From: Staphylococcus borealis | GTDB lineage: Bacteria; Bacillota; Bacilli; Staphylococcales; Staphylococcaceae | Reading direction: 5' to 3' | DNA length: 64,000 nt | Assembly (NCBI RefSeq): GCF_001224225.1 | Contig: NZ_CUEE01000004.1 | Coordinates: forward strand, 186,001-250,000 | Shown: piece by piece, positions 10,192 through 19,451 of the stretch | Layout: the number at the start of each line of letters is the position of its first letter | How positions within the stretch are numbered: the first letter of the stretch is position 1 | The notes under the pieces: model-generated | The model's input: only the letters and a program-made list of their open reading frames with translations | Databases searched by the model: none | Told to the model about the DNA's origin: nothing | Made by a program: the position numbers and the translations under genes

Positions 10192-10866
10192 CTATCTTGA
10201 AAACGTAAACACTTTGAATTTTCTGACATTTTTGTCATATAATTTACACCCTGCGTGATGAATTGTTAATCCTGTTGTATAAATATCATCAACGAGTAAA
10301 ATTTCTTTACCCGTTAAATCTATATCCTCTTTTATAAAGAAAGGATTCATCGCTTTTGCTCGTTCTACCTTACCTAGTTTTGATTGTTTAGGACGCAATT
10401 CAGTCCCTAATATATCTACATAGTTGACGTCCATCTTTTCTAGCACTGTTGCAACTGGATTAAAAGTTCTCAGTTTATCACGTGCTAATGGTGATGGTAT
10501 AGGAACAATTAGATCATACGTTGTCTGTGGTAATTGAAGTTGTGACGCTAACACCTCAGCTAAATAATAATCTCTCATAAGCTTGTATTGGTGTATGATG
10601 TCTTTCATTATGCCAGTATATTGATAATCGCAATAAAGTTGATCCATTAATGTAAAATTCTTAGCTAAAAATTGACAATCCAAACATTTGCCTTCTTTAT
10701 TGTTATTGTCATTTAAACACTTAGGACAACGTTGCTCATCTTTAATTAATCGTACGCTCTCCCACATTTGTAGACATGCCTGACATAAGCGTTGAGGTAC
10801 ACGATAGAAGTTGAATACACTTAGTGGTTCATCTAGATGTACACCACACTGTATACACTTAGGCAT
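10192..10866 (-). CDS. comFC: ComFC, competence-associated phosphoribosyltransferase-like protein
   Basis: 224-aa ComF/GntX family protein. The N-terminus carries Cys pairs for zinc (CIQCGV, CQAC, CPKC, CLDC in residues 4-54). The C-terminal half is a type I phosphoribosyltransferase fold with the PRPP-binding motif KEILLVDDIYTTGLTIH near 195. In competent bacteria ComFC acts with the helicase ComFA in uptake of single-stranded DNA. The start overlaps the end of comFA by 8 bases, indicating translational coupling. Whether this organism is naturally competent is not shown here. Confidence 0.93.
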   Translation of the reverse strand: MPKCIQCGVHLDEPLSVFNFYRVPQRLCQACLQMWESVRLIKDEQRCPKCLNDNNNKEGKCLDCQFLAKNFTLMDQLYCDYQYTGIMKDIIHQYKLMRDYYLAEVLASQLQLPQTTYDLIVPIPSPLARDKLRTFNPVATVLEKMDVNYVDILGTELRPKQSKLGKVERAKAMNPFFIKEDIDLTGKEILLVDDIYTTGLTIHHAGCKLYDKNVRKFKVFTFSR

Positions 10867-12109
10867 TCACCCACCCACGTTGGATACCTAGTCGATTCAT
10901 TTTTTTAATTTCTCTTTTTGCTTGTATCATAGCGATGCTCACACCTTCATGCATAAACACTACGTTTCCAGTGGGCGCTTCCTGTTTACGTCCCACACGT
11001 CCAGCAATTTGTATGAGGGCAGCCTGTTCAAAAGTATGTGCATTGATAACAATGACATCTAATGTCGCCATAGTGAATCCTCTTTCTAAAATTGTTGTTG
11101 TAAAAACAATGGTATGTTCACCATTTCGAAGTGCCTGAACTTTATCAAATCGTAACGCATCTTTACTTGAAACACATATTAAATCCGGAAAATAATAGCG
11201 ATAGCGTTTATATGTTTCTGTCATTAATTCAATATTATTAAAGAATACTAATGTATAGCGGTTTGCATTGATTTGATTGATTAACATTTTCTTTAATTTA
11301 AACTGTATATGTTTAACGTTCAATTTGAAATATGAGAACCTAGGCACGGGTAGCGGGTGTTTATGAAAACGTGCTGGTAAAGTGATGATTTGCGCAGTTG
11401 ATAAACGCTTGATTAGGGATTTGGGAGGGGTTGCCGTCATAAAAATGTGGCTATGCTTTTGTTTGGATGACAATTGGATTGCATTCATTAAGCGCGGATC
11501 CATAGATAAGGGAAATGCGTCAACTTCATCGATAAAGATAACATCGAAATGGGATTTGAATCTAAACAATTGATGAACTGTTGCAATAATGAAATGACCA
11601 TTATAGTGCTGTTGACTACTTTGATGTAAGACGTCAATTTCTTCTGAAATAAATGCCGCTTTAATACGTAAACTAATTTCCACTACAACATCTACTCTTG
11701 GAGATACTATAGCAATGTTATAACCACGTTGACGCGCCACACGAATGCCTTCAAACATCATTTCAGTCTTCCCAGCGCCAGTAACAGCATACAATAATAA
11801 AGGTTGGTGCTGATTAATTGCTTGTACAATCGCATTTGACGCATATTGTTGTTGTTCTGATAGTTGAAAGGGTAACTCATAATATCCATCAGAAATCGTA
11901 TGCTCACTTTGCGTAATTCTAAATTCTGTAATATTGTCCATACGGCCTAACTGTATGCAATACCTACAGTATATAATACGCTTGTCTGAAAAAGATGTTT
12001 CATATTCGCACATATCATGGATATTAGTATTACCACATTGAAGACAGCAATACCCATTGTTTGTAGCGATTATACCAGGCGTGACTTTGATGACTGTTTC
12101 ATCAGTCAA
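10859..12109 (-). CDS. comFA: ComFA, competence DNA helicase (5' end uncertain)
   Basis: DEAD-box-like ATPase for DNA import. Four-Cys zinc module CLQCGN...CRYCIQL lies near residues 22-55, Walker A AVTGAGKTEM near 110, Walker B FIDEVDAF, motif III MTATPP, and motif VI QIAGRVGRKQEAPTGNV near the C-terminus. The listed start is TTG 12107-12109, which has no ribosome binding site. The frame stays open upstream to a TAG at 12152-12154 and encodes plausible protein (SIKSYGKLVGPDVT). An AAGGAG lies at 12158-12163 and points to an ATC codon at 12146-12148 rather than ATG. So the N-terminus is either extended through a rare start or has been damaged by a small mutation. comFC overlaps downstream. 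Confidence 0.88.
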   Translation of the reverse strand: MTDETVIKVTPGIIATNNGYCCLQCGNTNIHDMCEYETSFSDKRIIYCRYCIQLGRMDNITEFRITQSEHTISDGYYELPFQLSEQQQYASNAIVQAINQHQPLLLYAVTGAGKTEMMFEGIRVARQRGYNIAIVSPRVDVVVEISLRIKAAFISEEIDVLHQSSQQHYNGHFIIATVHQLFRFKSHFDVIFIDEVDAFPLSMDPRLMNAIQLSSKQKHSHIFMTATPPKSLIKRLSTAQIITLPARFHKHPLPVPRFSYFKLNVKHIQFKLKKMLINQINANRYTLVFFNNIELMTETYKRYRYYFPDLICVSSKDALRFDKVQALRNGEHTIVFTTTILERGFTMATLDVIVINAHTFEQAALIQIAGRVGRKQEAPTGNVVFMHEGVSIAMIQAKREIKKMNRLGIQRGWVNA

Positions 12110-12245
12110 TGTAACGTCAGGGCCTACTAATTTTCCATATGATTTGATTGACTATCACTCCTTATTTCATATAAAAAAGCCTAAAAGCATTTAGAATTCG
12201 GATATAAGACATGACGCGTTTAATTAAAATAGAACCCCCCACATG

Positions 12246-12336
12246 CTTTGTTTGCTGATTTCCATTTCTGAAATACCTTTCAACAAAGGAATTCTATCTT
12301 AAGCTTCTGGCGGTATGCCGTAATCTTGCTACCACC
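12246..12336. other. Structured non-coding stretch between fakB1 and comFA
   Basis: Two hairpins are visible in the 290-base gap: CTTTGTT (12246-12252) with AACAAAG (12282-12288), enclosing ATTTC/GAAAT, and GGCGGTA (12309-12315) with TACCACC (12330-12336). The second is GC-richer than its surroundings. A CTAAA-TTTAG element followed by T6 on the minus strand ends the gap near 12170-12185. This could be the fakB1 terminator plus comFA leader, or a small RNA. I do not recognise a known RNA family. Confidence 0.35.
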
Positions 12337-12400
12337 AATGCACATCAATGCTCATTGTCTTAATCCTTATTTACTCAACACTTTTAGACTTGAATTGTTA

Positions 12401-13267
12401 TTAATTAATTTCGATTTTTCTTGGGAAGTACCCTAAACCTAATCCACCTGACCCTAGATGAGATGCAATAACTGGTCCAAATTCTGAATATTGCACATTG
12501 ATGTTTGGATACGTCTCTTTTAAATGGTTATAAAAGTCTTTGCCTTCATCAATTTTGTCACCATTGATTACAAAGACAGTCACGTCGTCGATATCTTTAA
12601 TAATTTCAAAGATATTGTCTTCTAATGTATTAAATGCACGTTTTTTTGTACGTACTTTTTCAAATGGATAAATTTTGCCATCCTTTTCCAAACGTAGTAC
12701 AGGTTTCATTTTCAATAATGTTCCAACCCACGCTTGCGCACCAGTGATACGTCCACTTTTTTGTAGATTCTTAAGATCATCAACAATAAAGTAAGCACCT
12801 GTTTGCTCACGGATTTCTTCTAATTCTTCGATAATTACTTCTGGCGTAAATCCTTTGTCAATAAGTTCTTTCGCGTATATTGTATAACTTCCTTCAATCA
12901 TCGCTGCTAATTTAGTATCAAACGTATGAACATTGACACCTTCTACCATTTCTCCAGCTTGCGTTGCCGATTGATAACTACCACTTATACCACTCGATAA
13001 AGCAATCACAATAATATCTGTGTAACCTTTATCTCTTAATTTCTCATAGTTCTCAATCCATTCTCCAATAGCCGGTTGGCTTGTTGTAGGGAACGTCTTA
13101 GATGAGGCCATTTTATTATAAAAATGTTCAATCGGTACATTATCATTCTCAGTAAACGTTTCTCCATCATCAAATGCGACACTTAATGGTGCGATAGGTA
13201 TCTCATACTTGTCCATAAAGTCTTGTGGTAGATACCCTGTTGAATCTGCCATTACTGCGATTTTCAT
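12401..13267 (-). CDS. fakB1: FakB1, fatty acid-binding subunit of fatty acid kinase
   Basis: DegV-family protein of 288 aa that presents a fatty acid to the kinase FakA for phosphorylation, feeding exogenous fatty acids into phospholipid synthesis. Family motifs are [10 protein letters not shown] near the start, [12 protein letters not shown] near 60, [16 protein letters not shown] near 90, and the C-terminal [14 protein letters not shown] chose ATG 13265-13267, which follows GAGGAGG by 6 bases and gives exactly the length of S. aureus FakB1. A longer TTG start would lie on the ribosome binding site itself. S. aureus FakB1 prefers saturated acids; assignment as FakB1 rather than FakB2 rests on remembered sequence similarity and gene position. 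FakA is not in the window. Confidence 0.9.
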   Translation of the reverse strand: MKIAVMADSTGYLPQDFMDKYEIPIAPLSVAFDDGETFTENDNVPIEHFYNKMASSKTFPTTSQPAIGEWIENYEKLRDKGYTDIIVIALSSGISGSYQSATQAGEMVEGVNVHTFDTKLAAMIEGSYTIYAKELIDKGFTPEVIIEELEEIREQTGAYFIVDDLKNLQKSGRITGAQAWVGTLLKMKPVLRLEKDGKIYPFEKVRTKKRAFNTLEDNIFEIIKDIDDVTVFVINGDKIDEGKDFYNHLKETYPNINVQYSEFGPVIASHLGSGGLGLGYFPRKIEIN

Positions 13268-13410
13268 AGTAGTCCTCCTCAATTATACTCAAAGCTATTA
13301 TAAATTATTTTTATTGAAAAAGAAATTCATAATCAGATATTTATTCATTTAAAAATTAGCGTGTATAATGAAAGTTAAACATCTTTTCTATTTATTGGAG
13401 GTGAACAACT

Positions 13411-14052
13411 TTGACCAATTCTATTATTACAATCAAACAGGAACATATCATTGAAAATGTCATTAATAAATCTAGATTCATTGCACATATAAAACCTGTC
13501 TCATCGGAGGATGAAGCGAAAGCTTTTATAAATGAAGTTAAACAACAACATAAAGAGGCTACGCATAACTGTTCAGCTTATACAGTTGGCGATCAAATGA
13601 ACATTCAGAAAGCAAATGATGATGGCGAACCAAGTGGGACTGCTGGTGTACCAATGCTAGAAATATTAAAAAAATTAGACGTCCATAATGTTTGTGTTGT
13701 TGTTACACGATACTTCGGAGGCATTAAACTTGGTGGCGGTGGCCTTATTCGTGCATATAGTGGTGCCGTAAGGGATGTAATTTATGACATTGGACGCGTA
13801 GAATTGCGCGATGCCATCCCCACAACCGTGACCATTAATTATGATTTAACTGGAAAGTTTGAATATGAATTAGCCTCTACAACGTATTTTTTAAGAGATA
13901 CTACGTATACCGATAAAGTCAGTTATCAAATTGATGTCGTACAAACGGAATATGATGATTTTATTGCATTTTTGAATAAGCACACAGCTGGTAATTTTGA
14001 ATTGCATGAAGCAGACGTTAAAAAGTTACCCTTTGATATACCTACAAATTAA
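13411..14052 (+). CDS. yvyE: YvyE/YigZ IMPACT-family protein
   Basis: 213-aa protein of the UPF0029/IMPACT family. The N-terminal IMPACT domain contains KSRFIAHIKPV, the conserved ATHNCSAY and the loop NDDGEPSGTAGVPML, with RYFGGIKLGGGGLIRAYS near residues 105-122. The C-terminal ~70 residues form the DUF1949 ferredoxin-like domain. The start is TTG 13411 after GGAGGTG, well spaced. Function is unclear; homologues bind nucleic acid or affect translation. It is transcribed divergently from fakB1 and ends in a hairpin shared with tagO. Confidence 0.92.
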   Translation: MTNSIITIKQEHIIENVINKSRFIAHIKPVSSEDEAKAFINEVKQQHKEATHNCSAYTVGDQMNIQKANDDGEPSGTAGVPMLEILKKLDVHNVCVVVTRYFGGIKLGGGGLIRAYSGAVRDVIYDIGRVELRDAIPTTVTINYDLTGKFEYELASTTYFLRDTTYTDKVSYQIDVVQTEYDDFIAFLNKHTAGNFELHEADVKKLPFDIPTN

Positions 14053-14054
14053 TA

Positions 14055-14119
14055 AAAACCTTGTTTGTGTAACACTACCTAATCATTTAAGTAGCCTCAC
14101 AAACAAGGTTTTATTTTTT
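14055..14119. terminator. Bidirectional terminator between yvyE and tagO
   Basis: Perfect 15-base arms AAAACCTTGTTTGTG (14055-14069) and CACAAACAAGGTTTT (14098-14112), with a T tract on the plus strand and an A tract before the left arm. The right arm enters the last codons of tagO. Confidence 0.9.
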
Positions 14120-15196
14120 ATGATGTTCATCAATGTCATTATTGACATGATGTGATTCATTCTTCTTTGTAATTAAATTGAGTATCGGGCGATAACTATC
14201 ATCAATCAATCCCGTAAATTCAACAATCAATTCAATTGTAATCACGATTAATATGAACATTAGGAGTACACCTAGAGGTTGTGACAAGTATAAAATAATA
14301 CTTGATAAACTAAATAATATCGCTATTGAATAGATTAACAATACCGTTTGTCTATGGCTGTATCCCAATGCTAGAAGTTTATGGTGCAAATGAGACTTAT
14401 CCGCTTGCATGATGTGTTGGCCATTACGTATTCTTCGAATCATTGCAAACAATGTATCGATAAATGGTACCGCTAAAATTACAATTGGGAAAAATAGCGA
14501 AATGAATGTAATGTTTTTAAAGCCAAGCAACGATAGAAAACCAATAATGAACCCAATCAATAGCGCACCACTATCACCTAAGAAGATCTTAGCAGGGTGA
14601 AAGTTAAAGCATAAAAATCCTAATAATGAACCTATTAACACACTACAAATCATGATAATGAATACATTCGCTTGTAAAATTGCAATAAACGCAATCGTAA
14701 TAAGACCAATTGCGGAAACGCCTGAAGCTAATCCGTCTAATCCATCAATTAAATTAATGGCATTCGTAATCGCCACAATCCAAATAATTGTAATGGGGAT
14801 ACTCAATATTCCAAAATGAATCGTTGGCCCCATCGGAAAAGATATGAAATCAATCGTAATACCATAAAACGCAACGATTGAAGCGGCGACAATTTGTCCA
14901 ATTAACTTTAAAATAGGCTTTAAATCATAAATATCATCAATTAATCCTACTAAATACATTACAATAGCCCCTAAAACTAAGGGCTTAACTTCTCTTTCAA
15001 TAGGATGGCCAAGCCAAATTCCTATTAAGAAAGAAAGTAGTATAACAGTACCACCCAATACTGAGACTGGCTTTGTATGTACTTTTCTGAAGTTTGGCCT
15101 ATCTACTAAATCGAATTTAATAGAGACCTTTATAATAATAGGTGTTAATATTAAACTGATTACCAATGTCACAGCAATAAGTAGTAAAGTATACAT
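14111..15196 (-). CDS. tagO: TagO/TarO, first enzyme of wall teichoic acid synthesis
   Basis: 361-aa polytopic membrane enzyme that moves GlcNAc-1-phosphate from UDP-GlcNAc to undecaprenyl phosphate. About eleven membrane segments are visible. Family motifs include DLVDRPNFRKVHTKPVSVLG (residues ~30-49), the aspartate-rich GLIDDIYDLKPILKL near 85-99, NAINLIDGLDGLASG near 145 and the His-rich loop ADKSHLHHKLLALG near 265. In S. aureus the gene is known as tarO/llm and is the target of tunicamycin and tarocins. The highly charged C-terminus ends HVNNDIDEHHKK. It is divergent from gdpS; a perfect WalR-type box lies 192 bases upstream. Confidence 0.96.
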   Translation of the reverse strand: MYTLLLIAVTLVISLILTPIIIKVSIKFDLVDRPNFRKVHTKPVSVLGGTVILLSFLIGIWLGHPIEREVKPLVLGAIVMYLVGLIDDIYDLKPILKLIGQIVAASIVAFYGITIDFISFPMGPTIHFGILSIPITIIWIVAITNAINLIDGLDGLASGVSAIGLITIAFIAILQANVFIIMICSVLIGSLLGFLCFNFHPAKIFLGDSGALLIGFIIGFLSLLGFKNITFISLFFPIVILAVPFIDTLFAMIRRIRNGQHIMQADKSHLHHKLLALGYSHRQTVLLIYSIAILFSLSSIILYLSQPLGVLLMFILIVITIELIVEFTGLIDDSYRPILNLITKKNESHHVNNDIDEHHKK

Positions 15197-15562
15197 CAGT
15201 TCACCTTCAATAAATCTCTTTTTAATTTGTCATATTTGCTAGTTATCTATTCATTCTATTTAAACAACTTTTAATTCATTTTTGTATTGGACTATAGTTG
15301 TAAATTACTGACACTTCATCACAACGTTCAGTAAACTCCAACTATTTTACCCTATTTCTCTATGTTTATCCTTAATTTTCAATTGAATGTAAATTTTTTG
15401 TAAAGATATTATAACTTATATCATATCATTTCATTATTCATTTGAATACGAAAGTATATATATTCTATCTAATTTGTTTGTTATATCTGATACAACTTAA
15501 TGACAAATGGTAAGTTTTCACTTACAATAACTAATGGTTAAATTAAAGGAGTCGATTCCAAT
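15197..15562. other. Divergent promoter region tagO/gdpS
   Basis: 366-base AT-rich region between two divergent genes. It must hold both promoters. It contains a perfect WalR-type direct repeat at 15388-15404 and the gdpS ribosome binding site AAAGGAG (15547-15553). No small open frame with a convincing start was seen. Confidence 0.55.
15388..15404 (+). promoter_or_regulatory. WalR-type box between tagO and gdpS
   Basis: TGTAAA-ttttt-TGTAAA matches the WalR consensus TGTWAH-N5-TGTWAH exactly. WalKR controls wall metabolism genes in staphylococci, and tagO is a wall gene. One or two such matches are expected by chance in 64 kb of DNA this AT-rich, so position is the main support. Confidence 0.45.
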
Positions 15563-16633
15563 ATGATTGAATCTATCATTTACAATATTGCAGTTATGGT
15601 AGCGGGAATATATTTATTCCATCGGCTACAATATTCCGAAAATAAAATCATGGTCTTTTCAAAAGGCTATGTCACGGTGTTGATGACTATTGTTGCCCTA
15701 CTACTTGCAGCTTACCCAATTCCATTCCATCAAGAATATTTAGTTCATTTAACGTTTGTCCCATTATTATTTCTAGGTCGTTTTACGAATATGGGTTATA
15801 CCTTAGTTTCAGCAGTCATTGTTGCCCTAGTTGAAGTATTTGCATTTGGAAACTCACTTCTTTATGGCGTAGTACTGATCGTAATAGGTATCATCGTCAG
15901 TATGGTTGGCCCATTCTTGAAACAAAATGATATTGTGGCTTTAGTTGTTTTAAATTTGATTAGTGTCATTATTTTACTTATTTTATCCATCTTCAGCCCG
16001 CTATATGACCTTACTGAAATCGCATTTTTAGTTCCTATTTCATTCGTTTTAACCATTGCTTCAGCAATTACATTTGTTGATATGTGGCACTTCTTTTCAT
16101 TAGTTACACGCTACGAAAATGAAGATAAGTATGACTATCTTACTGGTTTAGGAAATGTGAAAGAATTTGATAGACATTTAAATCATGTATCACAAATCGC
16201 CGAAGAGAAAAAAGAAAGTCTTGCCTTATTATTAATTGATATCGATGGTTTTAAAGATGTTAATGATACGTACTCACATCAATCTGGAGATGCTGTGCTC
16301 AAACAAATGTCACAGCTATTAAAGAATTATGTTCCTAAACAATTCCAGATTTTCCGTAATGGTGGTGAAGAATTTTCAGTTGTTATCCGTGATTATTCAT
16401 TAGATCAAAGCGTTAAATTAGCTGAAAATATACGAACTGGTGTTGAAAAGTCTTCATTCCACTTACCTAACAAGGAAGTTATTAAATTATCTGTCTCTAT
16501 TGGTGTAGGTTACTTAACGCAAGATGATCATAAATCGCAACGCAAAGTCTTTAAAGATGCCGATGATATGGTCCACGTTGCTAAAAATGAAGGTCGTAAT
16601 CAAGTAATGTTTAATCCAATCATTAAATTATAA
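15563..16633 (+). CDS. gdpS: GdpS, membrane GGDEF-domain protein
   Basis: 356-aa protein with a six-segment membrane region of the 5TM-Lyt type (residues ~1-185) and a C-terminal GGDEF domain (~190-354: [30 protein letters not shown]). The active-site signature is [10 protein letters not shown] near 265-271, i.e. GGEEF rather than GGDEF, a permitted variant. Staphylococci typically carry this as their only conserved GGDEF protein. Published work on S. epidermidis and S. aureus GdpS ties it to biofilm and virulence expression independently of c-di-GMP. The start ATG follows AAAGGAG. Monocistronic, ending in a strong terminator. Confidence 0.94.
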   Translation: MIESIIYNIAVMVAGIYLFHRLQYSENKIMVFSKGYVTVLMTIVALLLAAYPIPFHQEYLVHLTFVPLLFLGRFTNMGYTLVSAVIVALVEVFAFGNSLLYGVVLIVIGIIVSMVGPFLKQNDIVALVVLNLISVIILLILSIFSPLYDLTEIAFLVPISFVLTIASAITFVDMWHFFSLVTRYENEDKYDYLTGLGNVKEFDRHLNHVSQIAEEKKESLALLLIDIDGFKDVNDTYSHQSGDAVLKQMSQLLKNYVPKQFQIFRNGGEEFSVVIRDYSLDQSVKLAENIRTGVEKSSFHLPNKEVIKLSVSIGVGYLTQDDHKSQRKVFKDADDMVHVAKNEGRNQVMFNPIIKL

Positions 16634-16643
16634 AACTAAAAGC

Positions 16644-16706
16644 AGTCAACATATTAGATAATCAAAGTAGGATTCATATAGGTTATCTCATTATGTTGAC
16701 TTTTTT
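16644..16706 (+). terminator. gdpS terminator
   Basis: Arms AGTCAACATA (16644-16653) and TATGTTGACT (16692-16701), with inner pairing GATAATC...GGTTATC, followed by T6. Eleven bases after the gdpS stop. Confidence 0.85.
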
Positions 16707-16864
16707 ATGATATCTATCTTAATGTTGCGTTATTTTTCATGTTAACAGGGATTAGATGTGGTATGAATACGAAGCGTACTATTGCAAGTTGCGTGTGCAA
16801 GTTGTACACTTCAAATTGTCTATGAAATTAAATTTAATTATCCAAAGTACTGGAGGTGCCGTTT

Positions 16865-17626
16865 ATGTCAGATTCAATCACTATTATCGATGAAAATAAG
16901 GTGATTGATGTAGTTTTAATAGCTGGGAGAATCCTTCTTGAAGCTGGTGCAGAAACGTATCGTGTAGAAGATACAATGAACCGTATTGCACATAGTTACG
17001 GTTTAAATGATACATATAGTTTTGTAACGTCAACAGCCATTATCTTTTCACTTAATGACCGCACGAATACAAGACTAATTAGAATTCGCGAACGTACAAC
17101 GGATTTAGAGAAAATTGCACTAACAAACAGTTTATCCAGAAAAATTTCTAGAAATGAATTAACCATTGATGAAGCAAAATCTGAATTGATTCATTTACGT
17201 CGTGCATCGTTACAATACTCATTTCTATTAAACTTTTTTGCAGCTGCAATTGCCTGTGGATTCTTCTTATTCATGTTTGGTGGTGTAGCTTCAGATTGCT
17301 GGATTGCTGTTATAGCTGGTGGGGCCGCTTTTTTAACGTTTAGTTTAGTACAACGATTTATTCAAATTAAATTCTTTTCAGAATTCGTTGCCTCAGCGGT
17401 CGTTATCACAATTGCAGCTACCTTTACTAAGCTCGGTATTGCAACGAATCAGAATATCATTACCATTTCTAGTGTAATGCCACTTGTACCCGGAATATTA
17501 ATCTGTAATGCGATTCGAGATTTAATGGCTGGTGAATTGTTAGCCGGAATGTCTAGAGGCGTTGAAGCTGCATTAACTTCATTTGCCATCGGTGCTGGTG
17601 TAGCCATCGTTTTATTAATTATTTAA
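16865..17626 (+). CDS. ThrE-family exporter, large subunit (YjjP-like)
   Basis: 253-aa membrane protein of the threonine/serine exporter (ThrE) superfamily. The soluble N-terminal part (VVLIAGRILLEAGAETYRVEDTMNRIAHSYG) is the PF06738 domain. About five membrane helices follow, with VMPLVPGILICNAIRDLMAGELLAG in the C-terminal half. I chose ATG 16865-16867 with GGAGG nine bases upstream; a GTG at 16856 would overlap that site. In bacteria such as E. coli, the YjjP/YjjB pair exports small dicarboxylates such as succinate, and ThrE exports threonine; the substrate here is open. The small partner gene follows 16 bases later, and pepT after that. Confidence 0.88.
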   Translation: MSDSITIIDENKVIDVVLIAGRILLEAGAETYRVEDTMNRIAHSYGLNDTYSFVTSTAIIFSLNDRTNTRLIRIRERTTDLEKIALTNSLSRKISRNELTIDEAKSELIHLRRASLQYSFLLNFFAAAIACGFFLFMFGGVASDCWIAVIAGGAAFLTFSLVQRFIQIKFFSEFVASAVVITIAATFTKLGIATNQNIITISSVMPLVPGILICNAIRDLMAGELLAGMSRGVEAALTSFAIGAGVAIVLLII

Positions 17627-17642
17627 GAAAGGCTGTGTATAA

Positions 17643-18137
17643 ATGTTATTTTATTTATTCCATTTCACAATTAGTTTCATTTCTACAGTGCTCTTCTCAA
17701 TTATCTTCAATGCACCGAAGCGACTACTCGCAGCATGTGGATTTGTAGGTGCTGTTGCATGGACCATATATCAATTCACTGTAGATATGGATTTAGGAAA
17801 AGTTGGCGCCGCATTTCTTGGAAGTTTAATACTCGGATTATTAAGTCATGTTATGAGTCGTCGTTACAAACGTCCTGTGATTATTTTTATAGTGCCAGGT
17901 ATCATTCCGCTTGTACCTGGGGGTACCGCATATGAAGCAACACGTTATTTAGTGTCAAATGATTATACACAGGCAGTAAACACTTTTTTAGAGGTAACAC
18001 TTATTTCTGGTTCTATCGCGTTCGGAATTTTAGTAGCTGAAATCCTCTACTATATTTACACACGCATCAAGCAGTATTATGATAAAATTAAAGGTAAAAC
18101 ATATAGAAAATCATACAATATGAATAATAGAATCTAA
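17643..18137 (+). CDS. ThrE-family exporter, small subunit (YjjB-like)
   Basis: 164-aa protein of four to five membrane helices in the PF12821 (ThrE_2) family. The family signature [25 protein letters not shown] is in the middle (shown in part: [16 protein letters not shown]). It parallels the C-terminal half of full-length ThrE, so with the preceding gene it makes a two-component exporter. The start ATG follows AAGAAAGGCTG 16 bases after the upstream stop. The C-terminus is basic and cytoplasmic ([16 protein letters not shown]). pepT follows after 14 bases, so co-transcription with a tripeptidase is likely; export of amino acids released from peptides would make sense but is inference. Confidence 0.87.
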   Translation: MLFYLFHFTISFISTVLFSIIFNAPKRLLAACGFVGAVAWTIYQFTVDMDLGKVGAAFLGSLILGLLSHVMSRRYKRPVIIFIVPGIIPLVPGGTAYEATRYLVSNDYTQAVNTFLEVTLISGSIAFGILVAEILYYIYTRIKQYYDKIKGKTYRKSYNMNNRI

Positions 18138-18151
18138 GGGGATGTCTTGCT

Positions 18152-19381
18152 ATGAAAGCACAGATTATAGACAGATTATCACGTTACGTCAAAATCGATA
18201 CACAATCTAACCCAGAATCGTCAACCACACCTTCAACTGACAAACAATGGGATTTATTACATTTATTACAACAAGAACTTGAAGCCTTTGGTCTAGAAAC
18301 AGACCTTGATGACAATGGCTATTTATTTGCGACGCTAGAAAGTAACATTTCTTCCGACGTTCCTACTGTTGGATTCCTAGCACATGTTGATACGTCACCT
18401 GACTTTAATGCTAGCAATGTGAATCCTCAGATTGTAGAAGCCTACGACGGTAGTGCAATCAAACTTGGCGATACGGGTCGTGTATTGAGCCAAGAAACTT
18501 TTCCAGAATTAAAAAAACTTAAGGGCCATACACTCATGATTACTGACGGCACATCATTGTTAGGCGCAGATGATAAAGCTGGCGTTGTGGAAATTATGGA
18601 AGCAATTAACTATTTAATTGAGCATCCTGAAATTCAACATGGCCGTATTCGCATAGCATTCACACCTGATGAAGAAATTGGGCGTGGTCCACATCACTTT
18701 GATGTTGAACGCTTTGATGCAGACTTCGCTTATACAATGGATGGCAGTGAATTCGGTGAGTTACAATTTGAAAGTTTTAACGCTGCAGAGGCAAAAATTA
18801 CGACACATGGCGTCAACGTACATCCAGGGTCAGCTAAAAACATCATGGTCAATGCAATATCATTAGGCCACCAATTTCATAGTCTTTTACCTGCAAGTGA
18901 GGTTCCAGAACGTACAGAAGGTTATGAAGGTTTCTATCATTTAATGAAATTTGAAGGTAATGTTGAAAAAGCGACATTGCAATATATTATTCGTGATCAT
19001 GATAGAGACGCCTTTGAATTGCGTAAAAAGAAATTATTAGAAATTCGCGACGATATTAATATTCATTACGAAGATTTCCCAGTCGAGGTAACAATCGAGG
19101 ATCAATATTATAATATGGCTGAAAAGATTAAACCACACCCATATATTATTGATATACCTAAAAAAGTGTTCAAAGATTTAAATATTGAACCTAATACAGC
19201 ACCTATTCGCGGTGGTACTGACGGATCACAATTATCCTATAAAGGTTTACCAACACCTAACATTTTTACAGGTTGCGGTAATTTCCATGGACCTTTTGAA
19301 TATGCATCAATCGATGTAATGGAAAAAGCAGTACAAGTCATTATTGGTATTGCACAAGAAGTCACACATCATCATAAATAG
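18152..19381 (+). CDS. pepT: Peptidase T (tripeptide aminopeptidase)
   Basis: 409-aa M20B zinc exopeptidase that removes the N-terminal residue of tripeptides. Metal-binding and catalytic positions are readable: [10 protein letters not shown] (His/Asp) near residue 80, [12 protein letters not shown] near 141, [14 protein letters not shown] (Glu-Glu) near 176, and the C-terminal HGPFEYASI. Full length compared with other PepT. The start ATG lies after AAGGGGATG. It is the last gene of an apparent operon with the ThrE-type exporter and ends in a strong bidirectional terminator. Confidence 0.96.
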   Translation: MKAQIIDRLSRYVKIDTQSNPESSTTPSTDKQWDLLHLLQQELEAFGLETDLDDNGYLFATLESNISSDVPTVGFLAHVDTSPDFNASNVNPQIVEAYDGSAIKLGDTGRVLSQETFPELKKLKGHTLMITDGTSLLGADDKAGVVEIMEAINYLIEHPEIQHGRIRIAFTPDEEIGRGPHHFDVERFDADFAYTMDGSEFGELQFESFNAAEAKITTHGVNVHPGSAKNIMVNAISLGHQFHSLLPASEVPERTEGYEGFYHLMKFEGNVEKATLQYIIRDHDRDAFELRKKKLLEIRDDINIHYEDFPVEVTIEDQYYNMAEKIKPHPYIIDIPKKVFKDLNIEPNTAPIRGGTDGSQLSYKGLPTPNIFTGCGNFHGPFEYASIDVMEKAVQVIIGIAQEVTHHHK

Positions 19382-19393
19382 ATATCACAAATT

Positions 19394-19437
19394 AGGGAAC
19401 CATGATGACCGTATGGGTCATTGTGGTTCCCTTTTGT
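19394..19437. terminator. Bidirectional terminator pepT / glycerate kinase
   Basis: Arms AGGGAACCATGATGACC (19394-19410) and GGGTCATTGTGGTTCCCT (19415-19432) around a four-base loop, then TTTTG. It separates convergent genes. Confidence 0.9.
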
Positions 19438-19451
19438 TAGCATTTATTCAT

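Noticed and set aside
16856-16864. GTG start nine bases upstream for the ThrE large subunit
   Set aside because: It falls within the GGAGGTG ribosome binding site; the ATG at 16865 is better placed.
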